A stretch of 64,000 nucleotides of DNA, from the NCBI RefSeq assembly GCF_030503675.1, contig NZ_CP129964.1, forward strand, positions 2,418,001-2,482,000, written 5' to 3'. Below the pieces are notes generated by a model. That model saw nothing but the letters and a program-made list of their open reading frames with translations. It had not been told where the DNA came from and made no database searches. Position numbers and translations under genes: made by a program. Shown here one piece after another: positions 36,791 to 45,790 of the stretch. Numbering within the stretch: the stretch's first letter is position 1; each line of letters starts with the position of its first letter. The DNA comes from Lutimonas zeaxanthinifaciens. Lineage in GTDB: Bacteria; Bacteroidota; Bacteroidia; Flavobacteriales; Flavobacteriaceae.

Positions 36791-37807
36791 TTACTCGTTA
36801 TATTTTTGTTTTACAATTTCAAAAGTTTCTTTTTTGTTTCTGTCGATATCAACAATTCCCCAAAATTCTTCATTTGGTGTTCCGTCATAAGGTACACCCG
36901 TACTGTTTGGTGCCCATCCACCTATATCTTGTGAATCGTTGTTACCTGCTTTCCACCACCCATCTGTAAAGGAAAACAAGGTTACTCCCGAACCTACATC
37001 CATATGGTTAAAAATACTTTCTAGAATTTTAGAGTTTGCACCGGCCTGTGCCTTTTCATTCACTCCCTTGTTATAACCATTCTTTGAAATCGTCATATAG
37101 CTATCACCTCCGGCTTCAGACAAATACATGGGTTTACTACTTATCTTTTCCCATTGAGCAAATATTTCGTTGGGATTATCCCATCGGTAAACATTCATAC
37201 CCCAAACATCAATGTTCGGACAGGAAGAAAGGGCCAGATCATCTGGTAATTCCCCGTGAGCTGTTGCCACAGGATGATTAGGATCAGTTCTATGGATCAA
37301 TTCAGCGGCGTTATTCATTGCTGTGTACCAGTTTTTCAAATCGCCTTCAAACCATTCGGGATGATAATTGTATTCGTTACCCAGTTCCCATAATAAAATG
37401 GCCTTATGCGATTTATACTTATTCACATATTCAATAAAAGATCCGGAAAGAATGTCAAAATTTCCATCCTGATTGTAACCAAATCCGATAATTACTTTTA
37501 TCCCTGCATCATCAAAAGCATTTAAAACTTCAATGTCATCAATCGGCGCGTAAACCCTAATCGTATTGATCCCGGCTTCTTTCATTAAGTTCAAATCCTG
37601 GGTTAAATTCCCAAAATCTCTTTGATCGCTTCCTTTTGGAACAGGGTGATAACAAATTCCTTTGATAATATACGGAACACTGTTGACCATGATCTTTCGT
37701 CCAGATACCGTTACTTCCTGTAACTCTTCAGGGGTTTTATATGAAACTATTGCCCCTGCAATTCCAATTACAGTCAAGAACAATACAAATAGAATATTTT
37801 TTTTCAT
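36791..37807 (-). CDS. Clan GH-A glycoside hydrolase (GH2/GH5/GH72-like barrel)
   Basis: This 338-residue exported TIM-barrel enzyme has an N-terminal signal or membrane anchor (KKNILFVLFLTVIGIAGAIV). After a short lead it shows IKGICYHPVP and AGINTIRVYAP, as in GH2 barrels and in GH72 glucanosyltransferases. The likely acid/base is E145 (ELGNEYNYH) and the nucleophile E231 (YLSEAGG). It lacks the beta-sandwich domains of true GH2 enzymes, so the family cannot be fixed by eye. Its start codon follows the stop codon of the GH17 lipoprotein gene with no gap. A glucan hydrolase or transglycosylase role is inferred. Confidence 0.65.
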   Translation of the reverse strand: MKKNILFVLFLTVIGIAGAIVSYKTPEELQEVTVSGRKIMVNSVPYIIKGICYHPVPKGSDQRDFGNLTQDLNLMKEAGINTIRVYAPIDDIEVLNAFDDAGIKVIIGFGYNQDGNFDILSGSFIEYVNKYKSHKAILLWELGNEYNYHPEWFEGDLKNWYTAMNNAAELIHRTDPNHPVATAHGELPDDLALSSCPNIDVWGMNVYRWDNPNEIFAQWEKISSKPMYLSEAGGDSYMTISKNGYNKGVNEKAQAGANSKILESIFNHMDVGSGVTLFSFTDGWWKAGNNDSQDIGGWAPNSTGVPYDGTPNEEFWGIVDIDRNKKETFEIVKQKYNE

Positions 37808-39094
37808 TTATTCGGTTGTTGGTGGTACTGAAACCGTTTTCATTAAAGCTTCCATATCTCCCTCAAAGGACTTGGTTATCGGGTTCCCTCCTCTGGAAAG
37901 ACCCTCAAAGGTACCATTGTCTACATAGTTCCAGATGGCATACTTAGCGATCCCGTCAACGGTCATCAAGCCAAAATGATTTTCTGAACCCATAGGATTT
38001 TTTGAATCTTTCCAAGGCTCATTAAAAGCCTCAAAATAGAAGCAAGATATACCTTCCTTGTTCGTCCAGTCTCTCATAAGCTGATAGTACCTTCCTTCTT
38101 TATATTCATCTGTTGCTCTTGATCCTTCGTCACCATAAAAACCATCTGATACCGTTGCCCATCCGGTTTCTCCAATATGAATAGGTTTATTTACCCCAAT
38201 GCTTTTCATGTACCCGGCAACGCTGTCATACTGCTTCTTTGCAAAATCCCTGGCGCGAAGCATCGCTGCATCAATTTTTTCAATTTCCGTTAATTTCTCA
38301 TCGTCTTCAATGATCCAGAATTCAGGATTATAATGCGTGTTGTGATAAGGATAGGTATGCATGGACACATAGTCTACAGCATGATATAATTTTTCAAGGT
38401 CCTCTGTATGGTATTCAGCTCCGCCTCCACCCCAGGAAGAAAAGTCGTCAGAACTGGTAATCCACATGTCTTTAGGAAGCTCACCCGATTTTTTAAGGTC
38501 CTGTAAATAATTAACCCATTTTAAAATAACAGAAGGCTGAACAAAATAAGTTGCTGCCCAATGTACCATGGCCTCATTTCCAACTGCCATTACGTTGACA
38601 ATATCGGGATATTTATTGGCCAATCTTACAGCTTCTTCCACCTGTGGCTTATTGGCTTCACTTTCAACAGTATGATCTGGTTCCTGGTCCGTCCATGCAT
38701 TTTTACAATCGATCCAAATCCCTAACATGACGTACATCTCAAAATTCTCATCTTCCTCTTTTAACTCAGTGATCGCCTGAAGTAAATTGGCGGCTTGTGG
38801 TAAATGCACTTTATAGGTCCGAACAATTCCGATTCCCATTGATGATAATATTTTCATATCTTCCTTAAGTTCATCGATTGTTGGTTCAATATCATGATCA
38901 GGGTATCGATATCCTCCGTAAGACATAGCGAGATACTTCGGATTTCCCAGTATATCGGCTGCTGTAAGCTCTTTTGATGTCGTCATTTGATTTTCATTAT
39001 TCTCTGATTGTTCTTCTTTTTTCGAATTTTTTCCGCATGACACTACCATCAAAATGACCAGTAATGTAACTAAACTTTTCAAATAGTTTTTCAT
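37808..39094 (-). CDS. GH17 glucanase lipoprotein
   Basis: This 428-residue lipoprotein (MKNYLKSLVTLLVILMVVSC) has a charged linker (KNSKKEEQSENNEN) followed by a GH17 barrel. Acid/base is E174 (AVGNEAM) and nucleophile E309 (IGETGW). The Cys is followed by basic residues, not the acidic export signal, so it is probably periplasmic. It is longer than the cytoplasmic GH17 proteins because of extra loops in the barrel and a C-terminal extension. It starts 8 bp after the GH149 gene. Likely role: cutting imported beta-1,3-gluco-oligosaccharides in the periplasm. Confidence 0.85.
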   Translation of the reverse strand: MKNYLKSLVTLLVILMVVSCGKNSKKEEQSENNENQMTTSKELTAADILGNPKYLAMSYGGYRYPDHDIEPTIDELKEDMKILSSMGIGIVRTYKVHLPQAANLLQAITELKEEDENFEMYVMLGIWIDCKNAWTDQEPDHTVESEANKPQVEEAVRLANKYPDIVNVMAVGNEAMVHWAATYFVQPSVILKWVNYLQDLKKSGELPKDMWITSSDDFSSWGGGGAEYHTEDLEKLYHAVDYVSMHTYPYHNTHYNPEFWIIEDDEKLTEIEKIDAAMLRARDFAKKQYDSVAGYMKSIGVNKPIHIGETGWATVSDGFYGDEGSRATDEYKEGRYYQLMRDWTNKEGISCFYFEAFNEPWKDSKNPMGSENHFGLMTVDGIAKYAIWNYVDNGTFEGLSRGGNPITKSFEGDMEALMKTVSVPPTTE

Positions 39095-39102
39095 GATGTA
39101 TT

Positions 39103-42100
39103 CTATTTTTTAATGGAAACTATAATCTGATGAATCTCTCCGGTTCTTTGAAATAGTTTTTTACTCGTATCCACATCCAGTTTCAACTCAGAGGATTCAA
39201 CTGTCTCCCCAGAATTAAATATCAATTGCAGACCTTCTCCGCTATCTAACTTGTAGGTCACAGGTATTTGACAATAGGTAAAACAAAGGGAGTCTTTATC
39301 CACCTCGATTTCCTTTAACTCTTTGTCAATAGAAACATAACTAAAGGTTTTCGGATTTTGTAAAAACTCTTCCTTTCTCAACAGGTGAGGTTCAAAGTAA
39401 ATTTCTCCCTGTTTGACAAATACACCCAATTCTCCAAAACGACTTAAAATATCCTCCTTGACCTGTCCGGTCATTCCTGGCTGTTGAGCACCTTTGGTTG
39501 CAGGCGTATGCGAATATGGATCCGTAGGAAAGGCTCCGTAAAGTTCCGGTGATTTATGGACTCCAATACCCTCACTTGCCTCATAATAGTGTTCGAGCAG
39601 CTTCCCAATGGTAACGTCATCAAGTCCTTCTTCAATGGCGGCAAGACAGGTTTCCTGAATACTAAGAACCAGCTTGGAAACCATATGCCAGTATATTGAA
39701 CCTAAGCCTTCATAACCAAAGAAAGTTCCTGATCTTCCGGTAAAGGATTTATGATCAAAAATATCTTCAAAGATATCAAGAAGTAATTGAGTGTCTTTTT
39801 CAACCATAACATCATATGCTTCAGGTAATTCTGACAATGCCTTTTTCAAACTATCCGCATTATTGAAGGTCCCGTTAAAATGGCATACTCCATTAACATC
39901 TTTTTCAATCACCTGTTTATTGTCATCGGCCAATAGTTTAGTTAATAATGCCGACTGTTGGACTCTCTCACTGTCAATATTGTTTTTTACGTCAAAGCGA
40001 GGTAAGTCCTTATCAGGATATAGAATGTAACTGTACTGGTCCTCTCTAAATAAGGCACTGGCTTTTAAGGCATCCAAAAGTTCGAGTGAATCTTTTCCTG
40101 AGATGTATCCCGAACTTAAAACTGCTACTTGTCCCTCTAACATTTCAGGCAGATAAGAAATAGAAACCTCTTCATCGTTTTCAACAGTCATTAGATTATA
40201 GGCATGATAAAGCCTGTCGCTTCTCTTGTTTGCCTCAATTGAATGCTCCAGATATTTTTTTGAGATCTCAAGAAAACTCAAGAGATCCTTTTTAGAAATT
40301 GCACCCTTGTCACTTGAAAATCCGTTTTCGTAAATCCCAAGTCGATAATCACTACCTGCACTGCCCAATCCATCTAAAACAGTTTTTCGCTCTCTGTCAG
40401 ATACTTTCCCGGCAAGAATTCCTTTGTTCTCAATGAATGTTGCATGTACTTTATTAAAAAACTCTGCAAGTTCAATGGATACTTCATTATCTCCGTCAGC
40501 AACTTTTTCTACAATTCCTTCAAAGAAATTCAGAAATCGCCTCAAATAATACAAGGTCACCATGGATACACCGTTCCCAACAAGCGCATTATTGGCATCA
40601 TTCCATTCAGGTCGCTGGGTATTCATCCATATACCTCCTTCGGGAATAAAATTGGATAATTTAGCCAAAACGGTTGCCAGTAATTTTTCAATGAGATTTA
40701 CTTTGTAAATGAAGAAATTCTTATCTCTCAACAAGGCTCCGTCTGCTCCTAATTCAATTCTTTTCTGCGCGATTCTTTGATCTGATTCATGATCAAAATC
40801 AATGGTATCCTTTGGGTTTTTTAAAATATCCTCGTAACTCTTTATTCTGTAGGGTACATTGGCATAAACGAAAAAATCCTTTTGAAAGTAACTGCCCAGC
40901 TGATCTGGGTAATGATCTTCGATGAACTCTAAGAACTTCAGTAAATAGATGATCTGATGATCGCCCCAATATCCAATATAAGACCAAGGATCATCCGGCT
41001 CAATCGTCTCCCAGTCGAATCCGTCTTTTGTAACACGGTAAGGATTGTAACCATCAAAAGTTGTAGCGTTTAAAAATTTATGGATCATACTCTCGATAAA
41101 CTCAGGATAGGAATGGGCAAGCGCTTCCCAGTTTTGAAAGATATCCCTCCAGTTCCCCTCGTAATCCAGTATTTTGGAACCATCCAGTTCACTTGTAGTA
41201 TTGATCGAAAATCTGTTCCAGGGCCTGCTTGGATCACCGTGTCGTCTACTGAATTTTAAGGGCATATACTCTGTTGCAAGCCTTTTGAAATTTTTATCTT
41301 CGTCATTTTGAGCCAGCCCCTTTAAATGACTTAAGGTGAATTTATCGGGTAGATTGGCGAGAAGTGTTTCCTTTTTCTTGAATACTTTTTTATTGGCTAT
41401 TTCCAGATATTTGATAAAATCCCACTTTTCAATCTGGTAGCCATCATCAAAGATACCACCACGCATAATATTGAATAGTGTATTGGCAAAGTGCCTTGTG
41501 TTCATCAATTTATCGGCCGTTAGCTGTAAGGCGTCAGAAGCCGCATTCAACTCAAGTAAATTTTTCGAACCCAGCTCAATATCTTCCTGAACCACTGACT
41601 CAAGATCCTGGCCTGATTTTAGCATCTGAGCAATATCGCTCACGTCAACCATGGATTGATTTACATTGGCCACCAGCATCCAGTTCTTCTCGGAATCAGG
41701 CTCAATATCCAGATTCTGACATACCAGATAGGCTCCCTTTTCAGCTTTAATATCGACTTCCTGAGTAACCTGTTTGCCTCTTCTAAAATTGTCTACCTGC
41801 AAGGACGAAAGCAGGTAGGTTGGATCCTCTGTTCCCACCGACCAAACCGTAGTGGCCTTTAAAGCTTCACTTGGTTCAGCCTTATCCACAATAATGGCAC
41901 TAAGGGCATAAATACCAATACCTGTATCAGCCTCCAGTTCACATTTTTTATAGGCATCGACCAAATTACTTCGGCTGTTCTGCAATCCTTCATTTACGCC
42001 ATAAGGCAAAATATTTTGAATACCATCCAGAATCGTGGTTTCAACCGAAGATGAGGAATTATTGATCAAACTCGATTTTCTGACAAAACCAAATCGATTA

Positions 42101-42561
42101 CTTGAGTTCCACTGGTATCTGAATGTAAGTCCGAGATCTTCATTGATTTCTTCAAAAAGGACTTTGTTTCCGTAACTGTTCTTGTACAGATTACGGTGAA
42201 CTTTATAAATTCCAGAGAATCGATCAGAAAATGGCTCCCACAGATAGGTCTTCCCTCCTTTATGTACCTGTAATAAGGTTTTGCTTCCCGTAATATCCGC
42301 AGACTCTGTAATTTTATCATCTGTGTAATAAGGAAATAATGAAGATTCACTATCCTTTCTTCCTGCAGAAAGCCCTCCATTGCTGGAAATGAACATCCAG
42401 TGATTTGAATCACTTACAATACTCATAAAAAATGGCCTCATGGCATCGCTGTTCTTTATTTTATAGTAATTCTCATTTTCAAATGAAATTAACTTACCTG
42501 TAATTTCCTTCGAATCAAATGATGATTCTGTCTGTCCTAAAAAAATCTGATTCTTACTCAT
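39103..42561 (-). CDS. GH149 beta-1,3-glucan phosphorylase
   Basis: This large cytoplasmic enzyme (about 1,150 residues) has the size and style of GH149 phosphorylases, which release glucose-1-phosphate from beta-1,3-gluco-oligosaccharides. The N-terminal beta-sandwich resembles GH94 enzymes (SSNGGLSAGRK, TYLWEPFSD). The catalytic helical barrel has RPEWNDANNALVGNG, with D655 as the candidate general acid, and CHFNGTFNNAD plus HKSPELYGAFPTDPYSH further on. The start at 42561 is favoured over 42588 because AGGAAAA precedes it by a few bases; the other start would add nine residues. There is no signal peptide. It is placed between the sugar porter and the GH17 lipoprotein gene. Confidence 0.8.
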   Translation of the reverse strand: MSKNQIFLGQTESSFDSKEITGKLISFENENYYKIKNSDAMRPFFMSIVSDSNHWMFISSNGGLSAGRKDSESSLFPYYTDDKITESADITGSKTLLQVHKGGKTYLWEPFSDRFSGIYKVHRNLYKNSYGNKVLFEEINEDLGLTFRYQWNSSNRFGFVRKSSLINNSSSSVETTILDGIQNILPYGVNEGLQNSRSNLVDAYKKCELEADTGIGIYALSAIIVDKAEPSEALKATTVWSVGTEDPTYLLSSLQVDNFRRGKQVTQEVDIKAEKGAYLVCQNLDIEPDSEKNWMLVANVNQSMVDVSDIAQMLKSGQDLESVVQEDIELGSKNLLELNAASDALQLTADKLMNTRHFANTLFNIMRGGIFDDGYQIEKWDFIKYLEIANKKVFKKKETLLANLPDKFTLSHLKGLAQNDEDKNFKRLATEYMPLKFSRRHGDPSRPWNRFSINTTSELDGSKILDYEGNWRDIFQNWEALAHSYPEFIESMIHKFLNATTFDGYNPYRVTKDGFDWETIEPDDPWSYIGYWGDHQIIYLLKFLEFIEDHYPDQLGSYFQKDFFVYANVPYRIKSYEDILKNPKDTIDFDHESDQRIAQKRIELGADGALLRDKNFFIYKVNLIEKLLATVLAKLSNFIPEGGIWMNTQRPEWNDANNALVGNGVSMVTLYYLRRFLNFFEGIVEKVADGDNEVSIELAEFFNKVHATFIENKGILAGKVSDRERKTVLDGLGSAGSDYRLGIYENGFSSDKGAISKKDLLSFLEISKKYLEHSIEANKRSDRLYHAYNLMTVENDEEVSISYLPEMLEGQVAVLSSGYISGKDSLELLDALKASALFREDQYSYILYPDKDLPRFDVKNNIDSERVQQSALLTKLLADDNKQVIEKDVNGVCHFNGTFNNADSLKKALSELPEAYDVMVEKDTQLLLDIFEDIFDHKSFTGRSGTFFGYEGLGSIYWHMVSKLVLSIQETCLAAIEEGLDDVTIGKLLEHYYEASEGIGVHKSPELYGAFPTDPYSHTPATKGAQQPGMTGQVKEDILSRFGELGVFVKQGEIYFEPHLLRKEEFLQNPKTFSYVSIDKELKEIEVDKDSLCFTYCQIPVTYKLDSGEGLQLIFNSGETVESSELKLDVDTSKKLFQRTGEIHQIIVSIKK

Positions 42562-42630
42562 TTTTCCTGTTTTTTGCAGTACAAACATCGCTGTACTTAT
42601 ATCGTTCGGGTTTGTTAATTATAAATTCTT

Positions 42631-44142
42631 TCAATTAATCAATAACTCTTCTACTTCTTCTAAACTTTTTCCTTTGGTCTCGATAACAAATTTCATCACA
42701 AAGAGTAACGAAAGAGCCGCCATAATCGCATAGATAGCGAAGGTCCAGGTAGGTCCCAGATTGGTCAATTCCCATGGGAAAAACTGGGTTACCGTGTAAC
42801 TTACCAAAGAATTAAAGAATCCTACTACCGAAATTGCAATTCCTTTGATATGACCCGGGAAAATCTCTGACAACAGGGTCCACATAACCGGGCCTAAAGA
42901 AATAGCAAATGCTGCAACATATAGCAGGATTGCTATCAACACCAAGGTTGCATTAATGCTGATAAATCCTTTAACCTCATTTCTTTTGAAACTAAACAGC
43001 TGGTCTTGATTTAGCACAGGAGAAACAGCTGCAAAGATTTCTTTTTGAGAATTGTAGGTATTACCTGATAATTCACTCATCGCTGTTCTCATATCTTCGT
43101 TTTGGATTGTTGACAAGGTCTCTTCATTGATATCATAAGTGGCGTTATTAAAAGCCATTGTGGCCATCGATAGGGCCACTGTCATCGCCCCTGTACCAAT
43201 GATCAGGAGTGGTTTTCTACCTAACTTGTCAATTAATCTAATAGCCACCAAAGTGAAAACCAGATTCGTCAGTCCCACGACAATGGCCTGCAGAAAAGAA
43301 CTGTCCGTGCTCCCTCCTGCCTGTTCAAAAATGGTAGGTGCATAATAAAAGATCGCGTTTATACCGGTTATCTGTTGAAAAAAAGCAATTCCAAAAGCTA
43401 TGGTCATAATAGTTGCCATCCGGCTGCTGAACAATTCTCTGAGTGTCCCGGCTTTTTCTTTTTTGGCAACCCCTCTTTGAATTTCATCGACGGTTATATC
43501 TGCATACTCCTTCCCACCAATCTTTATCAATATTTTTCTGGCCACCTCCACAAGGTTCAATTTCTGGATCAGCCATCTCGGACTTCTTGGAACGGCAAAA
43601 AGAGCCACAAAATAAAGGAATGCCGGAACTACCTCAACTCCCAGCATCCACCTCCAGCTCTCACCATCCAGGTCCTTAAGAAAATAATTCGAAAAATAGG
43701 CTACTGAAATACCGATTACAATATTTAACTGATTCAATGAAACAAGACTTCCTCTAAGTTTTGGTGGAGCTATCTCCGCGATGTAAATTGGAGCAATCAG
43801 GATGGCACCGCCAATACCAATCCCTCCAATAATTCTAGCCGTTACAAAAGCAACATAGGTGGTTGCCAGGGCAGACCACAAGGCTGAAATGGTAAAGAGC
43901 ATCGCGGTTACGAGCAATACCTTCTTCCTTCCGAATTTATCGCTCATTGGCCCGGCGACTATGTTTCCGGCCATCGCTCCAAAAATCACACAGCCCACTG
44001 AAAATCCAAGTTCCCAGTCTGACATTTCAAAATAGGTTCTTATTCCACTTACTGCTCCAGAAATTACAGCACTATCAAATCCAAGTAGAAAGCCACCGAG
44101 TGCGACGATGAAACTTACAAAAAGCGTATAGGATTTATTCAT
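42631..44142 (-). CDS. MFS sugar porter with an extra periplasmic loop
   Basis: This 503-residue inner-membrane transporter has the sugar-porter signatures GGFLLGFDSAVISGA, DKFGRKK, VPRSPRWLIQKLN, QQITGINAIFYY, DKLGRKP and IETKGKSLEEVEE. Between helices 9 and 10 (about residues 332-391) it carries a soluble insert of some 60 residues, outside the membrane by family topology. Its paralogue at 26970-28427 has a shorter loop there. It is second in the operon, between the GH30 gene and the GH149 gene, and likely imports glucose or small beta-glucosides freed in the periplasm. Confidence 0.85.
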   Translation of the reverse strand: MNKSYTLFVSFIVALGGFLLGFDSAVISGAVSGIRTYFEMSDWELGFSVGCVIFGAMAGNIVAGPMSDKFGRKKVLLVTAMLFTISALWSALATTYVAFVTARIIGGIGIGGAILIAPIYIAEIAPPKLRGSLVSLNQLNIVIGISVAYFSNYFLKDLDGESWRWMLGVEVVPAFLYFVALFAVPRSPRWLIQKLNLVEVARKILIKIGGKEYADITVDEIQRGVAKKEKAGTLRELFSSRMATIMTIAFGIAFFQQITGINAIFYYAPTIFEQAGGSTDSSFLQAIVVGLTNLVFTLVAIRLIDKLGRKPLLIIGTGAMTVALSMATMAFNNATYDINEETLSTIQNEDMRTAMSELSGNTYNSQKEIFAAVSPVLNQDQLFSFKRNEVKGFISINATLVLIAILLYVAAFAISLGPVMWTLLSEIFPGHIKGIAISVVGFFNSLVSYTVTQFFPWELTNLGPTWTFAIYAIMAALSLLFVMKFVIETKGKSLEEVEELLIN

Positions 44143-44181
44143 AAATGATAGGTTTGGTTCATTGATTCATTGTATTTTAAA

Positions 44182-45663
44182 CTATTTTAGAATGATGCTC
44201 TGAATGGCATGTGGAGGCATGCTAAGTTCTGCTGTTTTATTGTCAACACTTAGCATGTAATTTAACTCCTCATCACCTGTGTTCATTGCTACAACTACGA
44301 GGCTCCCATCCTTATTCAAAAAGGAAGTTGCACTCAAATGATTTGCGGTTGTGCCCGTTGAGATTCTTCTTGCTCCAGGCCTGATAAATTTCGAAAAATG
44401 CCCAATATAATAGTATGATCTGGTAAACATGAGCTTTCCTGTTTTGGTATTACCATGAACAGGTGCAAAACACAAATTTTGAACATGATTCGGCCCCCCG
44501 GTTTCATCCAGTAAAATATTCCAGTCTGTCCAGGCGACAGTTCCATTATTAAAATCGTTTATCATGGCTTTACCATACCTTTCTGCAAGGGTTGGATCGT
44601 CTTTCTCAAGTCTTTCGATATTATATCCTTCGTTGCATCCTTCTGTGAAGATAAGTTTTTTATCCGGATATGCTTCATTAACCCCGGCTACGTTCTTAAA
44701 CATAGGAGTCCCATCCTTCCAGTCCTCATACCAGTGAAACCCGGTTCCCCAAACATATTTATTAGCTTCCTGATCGCTGAGAATCACATTGGCTCTTTCA
44801 AAAAGCAAATCTCGATTGTGATCCCAAACGATTACTTTCTTATCTCCCATTCCTGATTTTTCAAGCGTCGGGCCCAAAAAATTCTTCAAAAAATCTCTCT
44901 CCTCTTCCGCCGTATAAATGCATGACTCCCATCTTTGTGTTGCCATGGGCTCATTTTGAATGCTCAAGCCCCAAATTGGAACTCCTTCTTTTTCATAAGC
45001 CTCTATAAATTTCACGTAATAATTGGCCCAAGATTGATAGTATTCAGGTTTTAATTTACCTCCTTGTAGCATATTTCCGTTGGTCTTCATAAAGGCAGGA
45101 GGGCTCCAGGGACTTGCATACATCAGTAATTCTCCACCGGCAGCTTCAATGGCTTTTTTCGTAAATGGCAATCTGAATTGACGGTCGTGATCAATGCTGA
45201 AGGTTTTTAAATCTGCATCCCCTTCTTCAACATAGGTATAGCTACCTGATGAAAAATCACAACTATGAATAATCGTTCTTCCTAAAGAATATCCAATTCC
45301 TTTGTCAATACTGTAATAAGCCTCCATAAAAAGATCCTGTTGATCTTTGTCCAGCTTGTAAAAAGTTTCTGCTGAAGCATCAGTCAATGCAGCTCCAATA
45401 CCTACGAACGTTTGATGTAATCGATCTGTATTCACCAAAATCGAGGCTTCCGTTTCAAGAGGTTGTTTAAACTTCTCAAATTTAACTTCTCCTGTTTCAT
45501 TCAACTTGAAGTCAGTACCGTGGGCCGTTGTGTAAACTTTTGTATCTGAATAGCTCTTTACTCCTGAATTGCTCAATTCATCGTTACCGGAAAATCCAGT
45601 TATCAAAGAGCCCAGGATCACAGAACAGATTACAAGAATCAACAGTGTTTTCTTATTTATCAT
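44182..45663 (-). CDS. GH30 beta-glucanase/glucosidase
   Basis: This 493-residue exported enzyme begins with signal MINKKTLLILVICSVILGSL; no lipobox Cys is placed for lipidation. The GH30 barrel starts at FVGIGAALTDASAETFYKL; acid/base E238 (IQNEPM) and nucleophile E341 (IFTEGC) are clear, and a C-terminal beta-domain follows. It resembles bacterial GH30 exo-beta-1,6-glucosidases of laminarin systems. It is the first gene of the long glucanase operon (GH30, porter, GH149, GH17, GH-A, GH30, MFS-GH17, GH17, GH17, GH16), with a terminator of the previous unit about 85 bp upstream. Confidence 0.9.
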   Translation of the reverse strand: MINKKTLLILVICSVILGSLITGFSGNDELSNSGVKSYSDTKVYTTAHGTDFKLNETGEVKFEKFKQPLETEASILVNTDRLHQTFVGIGAALTDASAETFYKLDKDQQDLFMEAYYSIDKGIGYSLGRTIIHSCDFSSGSYTYVEEGDADLKTFSIDHDRQFRLPFTKKAIEAAGGELLMYASPWSPPAFMKTNGNMLQGGKLKPEYYQSWANYYVKFIEAYEKEGVPIWGLSIQNEPMATQRWESCIYTAEEERDFLKNFLGPTLEKSGMGDKKVIVWDHNRDLLFERANVILSDQEANKYVWGTGFHWYEDWKDGTPMFKNVAGVNEAYPDKKLIFTEGCNEGYNIERLEKDDPTLAERYGKAMINDFNNGTVAWTDWNILLDETGGPNHVQNLCFAPVHGNTKTGKLMFTRSYYYIGHFSKFIRPGARRISTGTTANHLSATSFLNKDGSLVVVAMNTGDEELNYMLSVDNKTAELSMPPHAIQSIILK

Positions 45664-45704
45664 GTTTTATGTTATTTAAAATTCCTGTAAAAATAGCATA
45701 AACA

Positions 45705-45717
45705 GTTAAGTCTTAAC
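45705..45717. promoter_or_regulatory. 6-1-6 palindrome in the glucanase operon promoter
   Basis: GTTAAG-T-CTTAAC is a perfect palindrome about 42 bp upstream of the first GH30 gene, inside the short stretch that must hold the operon's promoter. The same 6-1-6 spacing, with other bases, occurs before susC (55222-55234). A regulator-binding site is a reasonable guess. Confidence 0.35.
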
Positions 45718-45745
45718 AATCTTTATTCGACAATAATTGATAAAA

Positions 45746-45776
45746 AAAAACGCAAGTCCCCATCACTTGCGTTTTT
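45746..45776 (-). terminator. Rho-independent terminator of the SusCD operon
   Basis: AAAAACGCAAGT (45746-45757) pairs with ACTTGCGTTTTT (45765-45776) around a 7-base loop. On the minus strand the stem is followed by a run of nine T, so it ends the susC-susD-PKD-GH16 transcript 15 bp after the GH16 stop. It separates that operon from the glucanase operon. Confidence 0.9.
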
Positions 45777-45790
45777 GCTTAATAACTAAA

